Below are positions 7,250 to 16,762 of a stretch of 59,335 bases of DNA, piece after piece (within the stretch, counting starts at the first letter, position 1; every line of letters begins with the position of its first letter). The position numbers were made by a program, and so were the translations under genes. A model generated the notes under the pieces. The model was not told the origin of the DNA, searched no databases, and saw only the letters and a list, made by a program, of their open reading frames with translations. The stretch is from Myxococcales bacterium (GTDB lineage Bacteria > Myxococcota_A > Polyangia > Palsa-1104): the NCBI GenBank assembly GCA_028287105.1, contig JAQBQH010000044.1, positions 1 through 59,335 on the forward strand. Direction: 5' to 3'.

Positions 7250-9130
7250 ATGTGCGGCTTCACCGGCATGTACCAACCCGAAGGGGCCGACCCCGACGCG
7301 ACGGCTACGTTGCGGCGGATGACGCTGGCGCTGCACCATCGCGGCCCCGATGCCGCGGGCGAATGGCTCGACCCCGATCGCGGGATCGCGCTCGGCCACC
7401 GCCGGCTGTCGATCCTCGATCTCTCCGTCGAGGGAAGCCAACCGATGATCTCGCCGAGCGGGCGCTGGGTGCTCAGCTTCAACGGCGAGATCTACAACTT
7501 CCTCGACCTCCGCGCCGAGCTGAGCGCGCGCGGCGTGCGCTTCCGCGGACGCTCGGACACCGAGGTCATGCTGGCCGCGTTCGACGCCTGGGGGCTCGAC
7601 AGGGCGCTCGCGCAGTTCGCCGGAATGTTCGCCTTCGCGCTGTGGGATCGGAGCGAAGCGACGCTGCACCTGGTGCGCGATCGGCTCGGAGAGAAGCCGC
7701 TCTACTACGGCTGGATGGGGCGCACGCTCCTCTTCGGATCCGAGCTCAAAGCGCTGCGGGCCCACCCGCGCTTTCGCGGCGAGATCGCGCGCGACGCGCT
7801 GTCGCTCTACTTGCGCTACGGCTATCTGCCCGCGCCCTACTCCATCTACCGCGACGTGAAGAAGCTGCAGCCGGGGACGCGGCTCAGCCTTTGCGACGGC
7901 GAGGAGCGGCCGACCACCTACTGGTCCGCGCGCGAGATGGCGGATCGAGGGCGGGCCGATCCGCTCCGCGCCGACGAGCGCGAAGTGGTCGATGAGCTCG
8001 AGCGTCAGCTGCGCCGCACCGTCCGTCAGGAGATGATCGCCGACGTCCCGCTCGGCGCCTTCCTCTCGGGCGGCGTGGACTCCTCGACGCTGGTGGCGCT
8101 GATGCAGTCGGAGAGCACGCAGCCGGTGCGCACCTTCACCATCGGCTTCGAGAGCGCGTCGTACGACGAAGCGCCGCACGCCCGGTCGGTGGCGGCCCAT
8201 CTGGGAACCGCGCACGAAGAGCTCGTGGTCACGCCGACCGAGGCGCGAGCGGTCATCCCGCGCCTGCCCGTCCTGTATGACGAGCCGTTCGCCGACACCT
8301 CGCAGATCCCGACGCTCTTGGTGGCCGAGCTCGCCCGGCGTCACGTCAAGGTCAGCATCTCCGGCGACGGCGGCGACGAGCTCTTCGCCGGATACACGCG
8401 TTACCTCGAGAGCGGGCGGCTATGGTCGCAGCTCGGCCTCTGCCCCGCCAAGGCGCGCGCCTGGCTCTCGCAGCGCATCCTCGATCACGCACCCGAGCGC
8501 TGGCAGAGGCTGCGCCGCCGCGCCGAGGTTCTGGGCGCGGCAACTCGTCGCGCGCTCTATCACACCGTGGTTTCCGTCTCGAATGCGGAGCGCTTCGTGT
8601 TGGGCGCGCACCCGCTGACGACGCGGTGGCTCGATGCGAACGCGGGCGCGCCCGACGACTTCGTGCACGAGATGATGCTCCTCGACCTCGTCACCTATCT
8701 TCCAGACGACATCCTGGTGAAGGTGGACCGTGCCACCATGGGCGTCAGCCTCGAGTCGCGCGCTCCCTTCCTGGACCACCGCATCGCCGAGTTCGCCTGG
8801 CGCGTGCCGCTCCGGCACAAGGTGCGCCGGCGACGGGGCAAGTGGGTCCTGCGCCAACTGCTGTACCGCTTCTTGCCGGCCGCGATCGTCGACCGACCGA
8901 AGATGGGCTTCGGCGTGCCCATCGCAGCATGGCTGCGCGGCCCCCTCCGCTCGTGGGCTCGCGATCTCCTGGCCCCCGGGCGCATCCAGCGCGACGGCTT
9001 CTTCGACGCGCCGCTCTTGCAACGCTGTTGGGCCGCGCACGACGCGGGCACCCACGACTTCGGCCAGCTCTTGTGGTCGGTGCTGATGTTCCAGGCATGG
9101 CTCGACGAGCAGCGCGTGAGTTGGCCGTGA
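7250..9130 (+). CDS. asnB: Asparagine synthetase (glutamine-hydrolysing), AsnB type
   Basis: Codes for 626 residues. The start at 7250 gives MCGFTG, placing the catalytic Cys at position 2 as required for N-terminal nucleophile glutaminases. RGPD, SFNGEIYN and GRSDTEV are the glutamine-site motifs. FLSGGVDSS is the ATP pyrophosphatase loop, with SGDGGDELFAGY further on. Family members in polysaccharide loci often amidate uronic-acid sugars rather than aspartate. Its position between sugar-transfer genes favours that role, but the sequence does not prove it. The stop overlaps the next gene's GTG start. Confidence 0.9.
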   Translation: MCGFTGMYQPEGADPDATATLRRMTLALHHRGPDAAGEWLDPDRGIALGHRRLSILDLSVEGSQPMISPSGRWVLSFNGEIYNFLDLRAELSARGVRFRGRSDTEVMLAAFDAWGLDRALAQFAGMFAFALWDRSEATLHLVRDRLGEKPLYYGWMGRTLLFGSELKALRAHPRFRGEIARDALSLYLRYGYLPAPYSIYRDVKKLQPGTRLSLCDGEERPTTYWSAREMADRGRADPLRADEREVVDELERQLRRTVRQEMIADVPLGAFLSGGVDSSTLVALMQSESTQPVRTFTIGFESASYDEAPHARSVAAHLGTAHEELVVTPTEARAVIPRLPVLYDEPFADTSQIPTLLVAELARRHVKVSISGDGGDELFAGYTRYLESGRLWSQLGLCPAKARAWLSQRILDHAPERWQRLRRRAEVLGAATRRALYHTVVSVSNAERFVLGAHPLTTRWLDANAGAPDDFVHEMMLLDLVTYLPDDILVKVDRATMGVSLESRAPFLDHRIAEFAWRVPLRHKVRRRRGKWVLRQLLYRFLPAAIVDRPKMGFGVPIAAWLRGPLRSWARDLLAPGRIQRDGFFDAPLLQRCWAAHDAGTHDFGQLLWSVLMFQAWLDEQRVSWP

Positions 9131-10494
9131 GCTCGATGCTCGTCGTCTGGCTTGCCCTGCTCATCGGTGTGAGCCGAGCGGTCGTCGCGCGTCTGGGAAT
9201 GCCCGGCCTTACGCCGGTGTTGGCGCTGTGGCTGGTCGCGCTGCCGCTGTGCCTCGGCCGGTTGCGTTCAATCTTCTTCGCCGAGATCGCTGCCGCCGTC
9301 TCCATCTTCGCCGTCGTGGGTTACGTCCACGTCCTCGACGAAATCCTCGAGACCCGCCTCGCCATCAACGGCTTCTTCCTGATTTGCGGCCTCGTGCACC
9401 TGGCTCGCCACCGTCGCGAGCTCCGCCCCGTGATGCGCTCGCCGATCGTGATCGCGCTCGCGCTCTTCGTGCTGCAACAGCTGGCGAGCGGCTGGCTCGC
9501 CGGGGCGTCGGATCTACCCGGGATCGTCCGCGACCGCATCCTCATGCTCCTGGTCTTCTCGTGCACGGCCGTGCTGGTGTGCCGGCCCGGCGGCCGGCGG
9601 CTGACGCCCGCCTTGATCCTGTTCGGCACGCTCATGTCGCTGCCCGTGATGCTGCAGGAGATGAGCGATCCGATCCGCGGCCTCACCGAGGATGGGCGCG
9701 CCGGCGGATTCTACGGGCAGGCCAACGTGGCCGGCATCATGCTCTCCTACGGCGTCGCCTGCGCCGGGGTGCTCTACCTCGAGCGCGCCATCTCCGCGCG
9801 CACGCTGGTGGCCCTGTACCTCCCCCTCTTCGTCGGCCTGTGTTGTACGGCCTCGCGCGGTGCGCTCATCAACGCGCTGGCCGCGCTATCGGTCACCTGG
9901 ATCGTGGAGCTCCATCGGCGCTGGGGCAGGCGCGGGCTGGTGACGGCGCTGGCCGGCGTCACCGCCTTCGTGCTCGTCATGGCTCCCGTGTCCGAAGAGC
10001 TGGTGCGCGCAACCAACCGTCTCGACGGAGTCAGCAGCGCCAACGTCGAGCGCCTGCAAGACACCGTCCTCGCGCTCAGCGGCTCCACCGACGCGAGCGA
10101 CTCCATGATGACCCACGACTCGGGACGGCTCACGCTCGTCGACGAGGCGCTCGGGCTGATCGCACGGCGGCCGCTCTTCGGCTACGGCACGGCCAATTTC
10201 ATGCAGGAGTCGGCGCGATCGCATGTGCAGTTCCTCGAGGTGCTCGGGGAAAACGGCTTCGTCGGCGCCGCGCTGTACCTCGCGCTCTTGGCCACGATTG
10301 CGACGGCGTTGACGCGGATGCCCCCACGCATGCGGCCGTGCGCGGCGGTCGTGATCACCCCCTGGTTTCTGACGCACTTCCACAACCACAATCTCGCAGA
10401 GTCGCTGCAGATGAACGTGGCGCTCGGCTACGTCGCCGGCCTCGCCACCCTCGCGCGAGTGGACGCTCGCGGTCTGCCCGACAGAGCCCCATGA
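9127..10494 (+). CDS. O-antigen ligase/polymerase-family membrane protein (Wzy_C type)
   Basis: Codes for 455 residues with about ten hydrophobic segments and one larger periplasmic loop near residues 290-370, where ARRPLFGYGTANF is the typical loop sequence of the Wzy_C domain. Such proteins polymerise or ligate undecaprenyl-linked sugar repeats at the outer face of the inner membrane. The GTG at 9127 overlaps the asnB stop (GTGA); ATG 9136 is an alternative start. It lies directly before the flippase gene, as expected in a Wzx/Wzy-dependent pathway. Confidence 0.8.
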   Translation: MSSMLVVWLALLIGVSRAVVARLGMPGLTPVLALWLVALPLCLGRLRSIFFAEIAAAVSIFAVVGYVHVLDEILETRLAINGFFLICGLVHLARHRRELRPVMRSPIVIALALFVLQQLASGWLAGASDLPGIVRDRILMLLVFSCTAVLVCRPGGRRLTPALILFGTLMSLPVMLQEMSDPIRGLTEDGRAGGFYGQANVAGIMLSYGVACAGVLYLERAISARTLVALYLPLFVGLCCTASRGALINALAALSVTWIVELHRRWGRRGLVTALAGVTAFVLVMAPVSEELVRATNRLDGVSSANVERLQDTVLALSGSTDASDSMMTHDSGRLTLVDEALGLIARRPLFGYGTANFMQESARSHVQFLEVLGENGFVGAALYLALLATIATALTRMPPRMRPCAAVVITPWFLTHFHNHNLAESLQMNVALGYVAGLATLARVDARGLPDRAP

Positions 10495-11846
10495 TCCAGA
10501 TCCTCCGCGCGCAGCAGCAGCGATGGGAGACCTGGCAGTCGCGGTCCCCCAACCGCGGCATCTTCGGTGCCATCGTCACCGTCGGTGGCTTGACGTCGCT
10601 GGTGCGTCTGTCCGGCCTCTTCAAGCACCAGCTCATCGCCTATCGCTTCGGCTTGTCCGACGATTGCGATGCGTTCATCGTCGCCTTCGCGCTGCCCGCG
10701 TTCCTCGCCGGCCTCGTCGAGAGCATCTCGCAGTCGGCCTTCATCCCCACGTTCGTGAGCGTGCACAAGCGCGAGGGGCAGACGGCCGCGGCCTGCCTCT
10801 TCGCCAGCATGATGGCGAGCGCGCTCGCTCTGGTCCTCGTGGTGCTGGCGCTGCTGCTCGTCGGTGAACGGCCCATCCTCCACCTGCTCGCCGGCGGCTT
10901 CGGCTCCGACAAGCTCGAGCGGGTTCGCCAGCTCTTTCATTGGCTCCTGCCCATCCTGTTCCTCTCCAGCGTCGCGGGCCTGTGGTCCTCGGTGCTGAAC
11001 GCGCAGGGCCGCTTCGCGCTGGCCGCCGTCGCGCCGCTGATGACGCCCCTTTGCCCCATCCTGGCGATGGTCGGGTTCGCACGTTTCGGCATCCGCGCGC
11101 TGGCCGCGGGAACCGTGCTCGGCGCGTTGGTGCAGTGCGCGATCCTCGGCGTCGGCCTGCACCGCTACCGATTGCCCATCCGGCCCCGCTGGCACGGCGC
11201 CTCGCCGGCGCTGCGCACACTGCTCGAGCGAGCGACGCCGATGTTGATCGGGGCGCTCATCTTGAGCTCCAACGGCATCGTCGATCAGACCATGGCGTCG
11301 CGGCTGGCGCCGGGCAGCGTGGCGGCGCTCGAATACGGCAATCGACTGAGCTCGTTCGTCGTCGGCATCGCCTCGATGGCCCTCGGCACGGCTGTGCTGC
11401 CGCATTTCTCGGACATGGTGGTCGAGCGCAACTGGCTCGGGATCCGTCACACGCTCAACACCTATGTCCGCTGGATCGCCGTCGTCTCCGTCGCCGGCAC
11501 GGTCGTGCTGGTGCCCCTCTCGATGTCCATCGTGCGGCTGCTCCTCGAACGCGGCGCCTTCACCGAGGCCGACACGCGGATGGTGAGCCACGTGCAGATC
11601 TGCTACCTCGTGCAAGCACCGTTCTATCTGATCGGGATCCTCGGCGTCCGCCTGCTGAACGCGCTCGGCCACAACCGCACCCTGGTGTGGATCAGCAGCA
11701 TGAACGTCATCACCAACCTCGCCGGCAACTATCTCCTGATGCGTGTCCTCGGGCTGCCCGGGATCGCGCTGTCGACGGCGTGCGTCTACGCCTGCTCGAT
11801 GTTCGTCATCCTCCACCAGGTGAAAGCGAAACTGCCATGCGCCTGA
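10491..11846 (+). CDS. MurJ/MviN-type lipid-linked oligosaccharide flippase
   Basis: Codes for 451 residues with roughly 12-14 hydrophobic segments. A short cytoplasmic N-terminus is followed by VRLSGLFKHQLIAYRFG and a DAFIVAFALPAFL segment, both characteristic of the MviN branch of the MOP superfamily. In polysaccharide loci this branch serves as the Wzx flippase moving lipid-linked repeat units across the inner membrane. It overlaps the polymerase gene by four bases and the next glycosyltransferase by ten, so all three are probably one transcript. A housekeeping peptidoglycan role is less likely given the context. Confidence 0.82.
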   Translation: MIQILRAQQQRWETWQSRSPNRGIFGAIVTVGGLTSLVRLSGLFKHQLIAYRFGLSDDCDAFIVAFALPAFLAGLVESISQSAFIPTFVSVHKREGQTAAACLFASMMASALALVLVVLALLLVGERPILHLLAGGFGSDKLERVRQLFHWLLPILFLSSVAGLWSSVLNAQGRFALAAVAPLMTPLCPILAMVGFARFGIRALAAGTVLGALVQCAILGVGLHRYRLPIRPRWHGASPALRTLLERATPMLIGALILSSNGIVDQTMASRLAPGSVAALEYGNRLSSFVVGIASMALGTAVLPHFSDMVVERNWLGIRHTLNTYVRWIAVVSVAGTVVLVPLSMSIVRLLLERGAFTEADTRMVSHVQICYLVQAPFYLIGILGVRLLNALGHNRTLVWISSMNVITNLAGNYLLMRVLGLPGIALSTACVYACSMFVILHQVKAKLPCA

Positions 11847-12952
11847 CCCTGTTCATCGAAGCCCTCGGCTCCGGCGGCGCGGAGCGGGTCCTGTCGGAGA
11901 TGGCCAACTACTGGGCCGCCCGCGCAGAGACGGTTCAAATCCTGACCCGCACCTCCCTCCGGTCCGACTTCTATCGGCTGCATCCTTTAGTCGGCAGGGT
12001 CGTCGTGCCGAGGCCGTTGGCGCCGATCGGCCAGGCGGGCCGCTATCTGTTGCGGGTGCGCGCCCTCCGACAGGCGCTGGTCGCGTCACGACCGGACGTC
12101 ATCATCAGCTTCATCAACACCAGCAACATCGAAGCGCTGCTCGCCGCCCACGATCTCGGCGTACCCGTGATCGTGTCGGAGCGGTGCGATCCAGAACAGA
12201 ACCTCATCCCGCCGCACCACACGCTGTTCCGGCGGCTGCTCTACCCGCGCGCCGACGTGGTGGTGGTGCAGACCCAGTCGGTGCGCCGCTGGGCGGAGCG
12301 GTTCGTGCCGCCCGATCGGGTGGCGGTGGTCCCCAACTGCGTGCGGCAACCGGCATCGGCACCGGGGGTCGCGCGCGAGCCGCTGATCGTCGGCATGGGA
12401 CGGCTGGTCGATCAAAAGGGGTTCGATCTGCTGGTGGCCGCCTTCGCGCGCGTCCAGCGCGCCTTGCCGGGCTGGCGACTGATGATCGTCGGTGACGGCG
12501 AGCGGCGGCGTGAGCTCGAGCGACAGGTCGCTGTGCTCGGGCTCGGCGAGCGGATCCTCCTGCCCGGCGTGACCGCGGATGCGCCGTCGTTCTTCCGTCG
12601 TGCTGGGATGTTCGTGCTGTCGTCGCGCTACGAAGGCTTCCCCAACGTGCTACTCGAGGCGATGGCGTGCGGTGCCCCGGTGGTGGCGACCGATTGCCCG
12701 AGCGGTCCCAGCGACATCGTGCGCCACGACCACGACGGCCTCCTGGTCCCGGTCGACGTCGACGCGCTCGCCGCGGCGATTCTCCGGCTCGGCAACGCGC
12801 CGGAGGAGCGCGCGCGGTTGGGCGAGAACGCCGTCGAGGTGATCGCTCGCTTTCATCCGGACCGGATCATGGCCCGGTGGGACGACCTGTGCCTCCGCGC
12901 GCTCACGGTCGCGCGCGCGACGCCGGCGAATCGACGGCGCTCCGTCGCCTGA
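11837..12952 (+). CDS. Family 4 glycosyltransferase
   Basis: Codes for 371 residues with a two-domain GT-B fold. GSGGAERV lies near the N-terminus. In the C-terminal half GMGRLVDQKGFDLLV, VGDGERR and SSRYEGFPNVLLEAMACG give the nucleotide-sugar site, with the two conserved Glu residues of the E-x7-E motif. It closely fits GT4 enzymes such as those transferring GalNAc, galactose or mannose within polysaccharide repeat units. Specificity cannot be read from sequence. The start overlaps the flippase gene by ten bases. Confidence 0.88.
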   Translation: MRLTLFIEALGSGGAERVLSEMANYWAARAETVQILTRTSLRSDFYRLHPLVGRVVVPRPLAPIGQAGRYLLRVRALRQALVASRPDVIISFINTSNIEALLAAHDLGVPVIVSERCDPEQNLIPPHHTLFRRLLYPRADVVVVQTQSVRRWAERFVPPDRVAVVPNCVRQPASAPGVAREPLIVGMGRLVDQKGFDLLVAAFARVQRALPGWRLMIVGDGERRRELERQVAVLGLGERILLPGVTADAPSFFRRAGMFVLSSRYEGFPNVLLEAMACGAPVVATDCPSGPSDIVRHDHDGLLVPVDVDALAAAILRLGNAPEERARLGENAVEVIARFHPDRIMARWDDLCLRALTVARATPANRRRSVA

Positions 12953-12960
12953 GGGATCGA

Positions 12961-13941
12961 ATGCGTGTGCTGGCAGTGGCGAATTGGAATCCGGCGACGA
13001 CCAGGTCGGCGTGGCCATCCGAGCGGCTGCGCGCGCTGGCCGCCGCCGGTGTGGAGGTCGACCTGTTGGCGCGCGACTGCGTGCGCGATCGACGGGAATA
13101 TTTTGGGTTGTGGCGCGACCTGAACAGGCGTCTGGCGACGGGGCGGTACGATCTGGTGGCGCCCCTGTATGGCTCGTTCCTGGGGCTTCTGTGCACGCTG
13201 CAGCGACGGGTTCCCTGTGCCATCTCGTTCGCCGGGTCCGATCTGAATGGACCGCCGCGACTGGTTTCGCTGAGATCGCTGTCGCGACCGGCCTCGCAGC
13301 TCTCGGCGGCGCTGGCCGCCGGCGTCTCGGTGCACAGCGCGCGCATGCGCCGCGCTCTGTGGTGGCCGCCGGCACGGCAGCGCGCGCACGTGCTGTTCGA
13401 CGGCGTCGACGTGGAGCGCTTCGTGCCGCGCGGGCGGACGCAGGCGCGCCGCCATCGCGGCGTTCGCACCGACGGCATCCGCATCTTGTTCGTCGCCGTC
13501 AATCCGGAGCGGCGCCCGACCAAGCGACTGCCGCTGGCGCAGGCGGCCGTGGCGCGTCTGTCAGGCGCGCGCCTGGAGGTCGCCTCGGCGGTGCCGTTCG
13601 ACGAGATGCCGTGGGTCTACGCCTCGGCCGATGCGCTGCTTCTGACCTCGCACGCCGAGGGCTCGCCCAACTGCGTCAAGGAGGCGCTCGCATGCGGCGT
13701 TCCCGTGGTCAGCACGGATGTCGGCGACGTGCGCGAAGTCCTCGACGGTCTGCCCCCCTGTGCCGTGGTCGATCCCGATCCGGATCGCATCGCCGCCGCG
13801 CTCGGCGCCATCGTCGCCGACGGCCGCGGTTGTCCCGGCGGTCCGGCGCGCATCGCCGAGCGCTACTCCCAGCCGGCGGCCGCGCAGCGGTTCGTCCGCT
13901 TCTTCGATGACGCGCTCGACGTCAGGCCGCCGCGGCAATGA
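12961..13941 (+). CDS. Family 4-like glycosyltransferase
   Basis: Codes for 326 residues, shorter than the preceding GT4 enzyme. An N-terminal MRVLAVANWNP Rossmann start, AISFAGSDLNG in the middle and TSHAEGSPNCVKEALACGVP near the C-terminus mark a GT-B retaining glycosyltransferase; the E-x7-E motif is intact. It begins eight bases after the previous stop. The last 20 bases overlap the convergent chain-length gene, so the two transcripts collide here without a separate terminator. Confidence 0.82.
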   Translation: MRVLAVANWNPATTRSAWPSERLRALAAAGVEVDLLARDCVRDRREYFGLWRDLNRRLATGRYDLVAPLYGSFLGLLCTLQRRVPCAISFAGSDLNGPPRLVSLRSLSRPASQLSAALAAGVSVHSARMRRALWWPPARQRAHVLFDGVDVERFVPRGRTQARRHRGVRTDGIRILFVAVNPERRPTKRLPLAQAAVARLSGARLEVASAVPFDEMPWVYASADALLLTSHAEGSPNCVKEALACGVPVVSTDVGDVREVLDGLPPCAVVDPDPDRIAAALGAIVADGRGCPGGPARIAERYSQPAAAQRFVRFFDDALDVRPPRQ

Positions 13942-15049
13942 CCGAGCGACGATGGCTGAAGAGGAGCGCGAGCAGCGCGGCCAGGAGCCCACCGGCGAGC
14001 GATCCGGCGGCGATCAGATTGAGCAGCGATGGCCCCGACGCCCCGGTCGGCACCATCGGCGGATCGACGACCTCGGCCAGGCCATCGGGCCGCGCTTCGG
14101 CAGCCACGAGCTGGCTCACCTTCAGCGCCAGGAGCTCCCGCCGCGCCGCCTGCTCGTCGACGACGCGCTTGAGCCGTCCATGCTCGACCTCGAGCTGCGG
14201 CAGATCGTCGAACGGCAACAGGGGCCCGGCGTCGCCGCGGCCGCGGCGCAACCGGTCGAGCTCCGAGCCTGCCGCGGCGCGCTCGCGCATCGCCTTCTGC
14301 ACCTCGATGGACTGAGCCTGGCCGAAGGCACGCGCGAAGCGCAGCTCGAGCGTCTTGTCGATGCGCAGCCGCTCGAGCGCCGCTGCCTGCTCGACGGTCG
14401 CCTTGATCTGCGCCGGCAGGTCGACCACGTGCGTGCGCTCGCGGAAGTGGCGGAACGCCTCCTCCGCTGCCGCGAGCTCCGCGCCGACCGCGGTCAGGTC
14501 GCTCTCGAGCTGCCGCCGATGCTCGCGGTTGCGTTCGGTCCACAGCTCGCGCGACAGGACGCGGGCGCGCTCGGCGACCGCCTCCACCACCGCGCGGGCG
14601 CGCGCCGGCACGCCATCTTCGAACGCAACCGTCAACTGGTTGGCCTTGCGATCGGTGGACACCGACAGCCGTTCGCTCAGGCGCTTGCGCGCGGCGACGC
14701 TGGAGATGCGCCACGCCACGTCGAGGTGGAGCTGATCGACGGTCTCTTGCGCCACGCGTCGGCTGCGCAGCACGGCCACCACGAGCGGCAGTGTCGAGTT
14801 GGCCGCCTCGAACGCGTTGCTGCCGCTCGGCGCGGTGGGGTCGTCGACGGGGACGACGAGCAGCCGTTCGCTCGCTTCGTAGGTGCGCGGCAGCACGTTG
14901 GCGGCCATCGCGCCCAACGACCCGCCGATGATGGCCGCCACAATGACGGCGTTGCGATGGCGTTCGATCGGTCTCCACCATACTTCGCCACGCGGCGACC
15001 GCTCCACGGTCAGCTCGAGCACTTCTTCATCCGCCGATGTCGAGTTCAT
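13922..15049 (-). CDS. Wzz/GumC-type polysaccharide chain-length determinant (no kinase domain)
   Basis: Codes for 375 residues. One hydrophobic segment lies at about residues 25-45 and another at about 340-365, bracketing a long helical region rich in Ala, Glu, Leu and Arg that should form a periplasmic coiled coil. This is the plan of polysaccharide co-polymerases that set chain length and dock to the Wza channel. There is no C-terminal Walker kinase, so a separate BY-kinase would be needed if one is used. The start ATG at 15047-15049 is chosen over an upstream frame extension because it lies just after the export-protein stop. Confidence 0.82.
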   Translation of the reverse strand: MNSTSADEEVLELTVERSPRGEVWWRPIERHRNAVIVAAIIGGSLGAMAANVLPRTYEASERLLVVPVDDPTAPSGSNAFEAANSTLPLVVAVLRSRRVAQETVDQLHLDVAWRISSVAARKRLSERLSVSTDRKANQLTVAFEDGVPARARAVVEAVAERARVLSRELWTERNREHRRQLESDLTAVGAELAAAEEAFRHFRERTHVVDLPAQIKATVEQAAALERLRIDKTLELRFARAFGQAQSIEVQKAMRERAAAGSELDRLRRGRGDAGPLLPFDDLPQLEVEHGRLKRVVDEQAARRELLALKVSQLVAAEARPDGLAEVVDPPMVPTGASGPSLLNLIAAGSLAGGLLAALLALLFSHRRSVIAAAA

Positions 15050-15060
15050 GGGCGCCTCCG

Positions 15061-16593
15061 TCAGCGGTGGTTGGCCGCGGCCAGCCCGAGCGCGGCCGAA
15101 CCGACTGCGATGTTGCCGAGGATCAGCGCCATGTTGGTCCAATCGGCGGCGGTGAAACGGCGCTCGGGGACGGTGATGACGTCACCCGGCTCGACGGAGG
15201 AGACCCTCCTCAGCGGCCGTGAATCGCCGTTGGACAACACGCGGGTCGCCTCCGAATCGGCGGAGCGCGTGAGCCCGCCGGCGAGGTTGAGATAGTCGCG
15301 CGGCTTCAGATCGCCGGAGAACGTGTAGTAGCCGGGGCGCTGCACCGCGCCGGCGACGAGGATCTGCTCGCGGCGCGCCGGCACCACCAGCGTGTCGCCG
15401 GGCGAGACCGGCACGTCGGAGTCGAGTCCCGTCGAGACCGACACCAGATCGACGGGCAGGTGGTGCGCCGCGCCCGAGGCGGCGCGACGCGATAGATACG
15501 CGTTACGCCCGTCGGCCCACGGCTCGAGGCCGCCCGCTCGCGCCAACAGATCACGCACGCCTTCACGCTCGATGTAAGGCATCGACAGCGACACCTCGCG
15601 CGGTCCGCCATCCGGCTGTCCGCCCTCGGCGTGCCCCGACGGGCGCGCCCGCATCGGATCGTCGGGGCCGCGCGGTCCGACGACCGCGCCCTGCACGAGC
15701 ACCGTTGCACGCTGCTCGGCCAGCTCGGGGATGTGCACGATGTCGCCGTCATTGAGCTGCGTCGTCGAGATCGCGCTCAGCGGCACCGATCGCGCCACGA
15801 CCCGATCGCCGCCCGTGCGCGTGACCACGCGAGCCGGACGCAGCTGCGAGGCCTGCGTATCGAAGCCGCCGGCCAGCTCGAGCAGCTCCGCGAGCGTGCG
15901 CGTGGCGATGAGCTCGTAGCTGCCGGGCCGGCGCACGGCCCCGTTGATCTCGACGGTGAGCTGGCGCGGCGGCACGTACACGGTATCGCCGTCGAGAACC
16001 TGCGGATCTTGATCGACCTGGCCGAACAAAGCGAAGCGCGTCAGATCGGCCTGAATAGCCTGTTCCACCCCGCGCCGGCGGATCTCCACGCGCCTGAGCG
16101 AGCCCGTCGGCAGCGCCCCACCCGCCTTGGGCAGCATGGCGCTGACGCGCGTCAGCGGGCTGGCCGCGTAGGTCCCCGGTCGCGCCACCGCGCCCGTGAC
16201 GTGCACGGCGAAGGTCCGCGGCCTGGTCAGCGTCAGCGACGAGCCGAGACCGGGATAGAGCGTGTGCAGCTTCGCCTCGACGCGCGCGCGCAGCTGCGAC
16301 AGCGTCTGCCCGCCCGCATCGAAGACGCCGGCGCGCGGCACGAAGAGCCGCCCTTCGGCGGTCACCTCGATCTCCTGCTGGAGCTCATGCAAGCCCCACA
16401 TCACGATGTGCAGCTTGTCGCCCGGCCCGACGACGTAGCTGGTGGCCCGCACGTCGCCTTCGAGCGCGGCCACGTCGATCGGTGCAGCCGGCGCTTGCGG
16501 CGGCGCCGACACGTCCAGCTTGTCGCCGTTGCCTGCCGCCTGCGTTGCTGTCGAGGCACAGAGCAGCCCGAGCACCGCCACCACCTGCCGCAT
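15061..16593 (-). CDS. Wza-type polysaccharide export protein with several SLBB domains
   Basis: Codes for 510 residues. A signal peptide (MRQVVAVLGLL to TQAA) is followed by the Poly_export start YVVGPGDKLHIVMWG and at least three SLBB-type units, seen as repeated VxGAVxRPGxY and GDxVxVP pairs. There is no clear lipobox, so outer-membrane insertion would not rely on lipidation. A hydrophobic segment ends the chain. It should form the outer-membrane or periplasmic channel through which the polysaccharide leaves. The gene precedes the chain-length gene by 11 bases in the same direction, the usual pairing. Confidence 0.85.
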   Translation of the reverse strand: MRQVVAVLGLLCASTATQAAGNGDKLDVSAPPQAPAAPIDVAALEGDVRATSYVVGPGDKLHIVMWGLHELQQEIEVTAEGRLFVPRAGVFDAGGQTLSQLRARVEAKLHTLYPGLGSSLTLTRPRTFAVHVTGAVARPGTYAASPLTRVSAMLPKAGGALPTGSLRRVEIRRRGVEQAIQADLTRFALFGQVDQDPQVLDGDTVYVPPRQLTVEINGAVRRPGSYELIATRTLAELLELAGGFDTQASQLRPARVVTRTGGDRVVARSVPLSAISTTQLNDGDIVHIPELAEQRATVLVQGAVVGPRGPDDPMRARPSGHAEGGQPDGGPREVSLSMPYIEREGVRDLLARAGGLEPWADGRNAYLSRRAASGAAHHLPVDLVSVSTGLDSDVPVSPGDTLVVPARREQILVAGAVQRPGYYTFSGDLKPRDYLNLAGGLTRSADSEATRVLSNGDSRPLRRVSSVEPGDVITVPERRFTAADWTNMALILGNIAVGSAALGLAAANHR

Positions 16594-16762
16594 CCTCCGC
16601 CTCCTCCGTCGAGAGATCCACTCTGCGGAGAGGTGTTTCGGCAGCGAGAGGGGCGCGGCAAGCGGCTGTTCGCAGCCGTAGTTGTTTGCGGGCGAGAGTA
16701 CAAAACATTCGTCTAGCAAAGGCGGTTCGCCGTGACGACGACTCATCCGACGGGGGTGCGCG
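16594..16762. promoter_or_regulatory. Divergent intergenic region with a UUCG hairpin
   Basis: This 169-base gap separates the export-protein gene (leftward) from the dehydratase gene (rightward) and must hold promoters for both. CGGCTG (16663-16668) and CAGCCG (16673-16678) close a TTCG tetraloop. No T-tract follows, so I do not call it a terminator. No convincing -35/-10 pair was found. Confidence 0.4.

Noticed and set aside
7150-7482. N-terminal extension of the minus-strand asparagine-synthetase-like protein
   Set aside because: It would run across the divergent promoter and through the start of asnB, and the added residues show no conserved pattern.
10428-11816. Long open frame on the minus strand opposite the flippase and polymerase genes
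   Set aside because: The translation is rich in Arg, Asp, His, Glu and Gln without any domain pattern, as expected opposite high-GC coding sequence; the plus-strand proteins are clear family members.
16663-16678. UUCG hairpin as an intrinsic terminator
   Set aside because: No T-tract follows on either strand, and it lies between divergent genes where no transcript should end.
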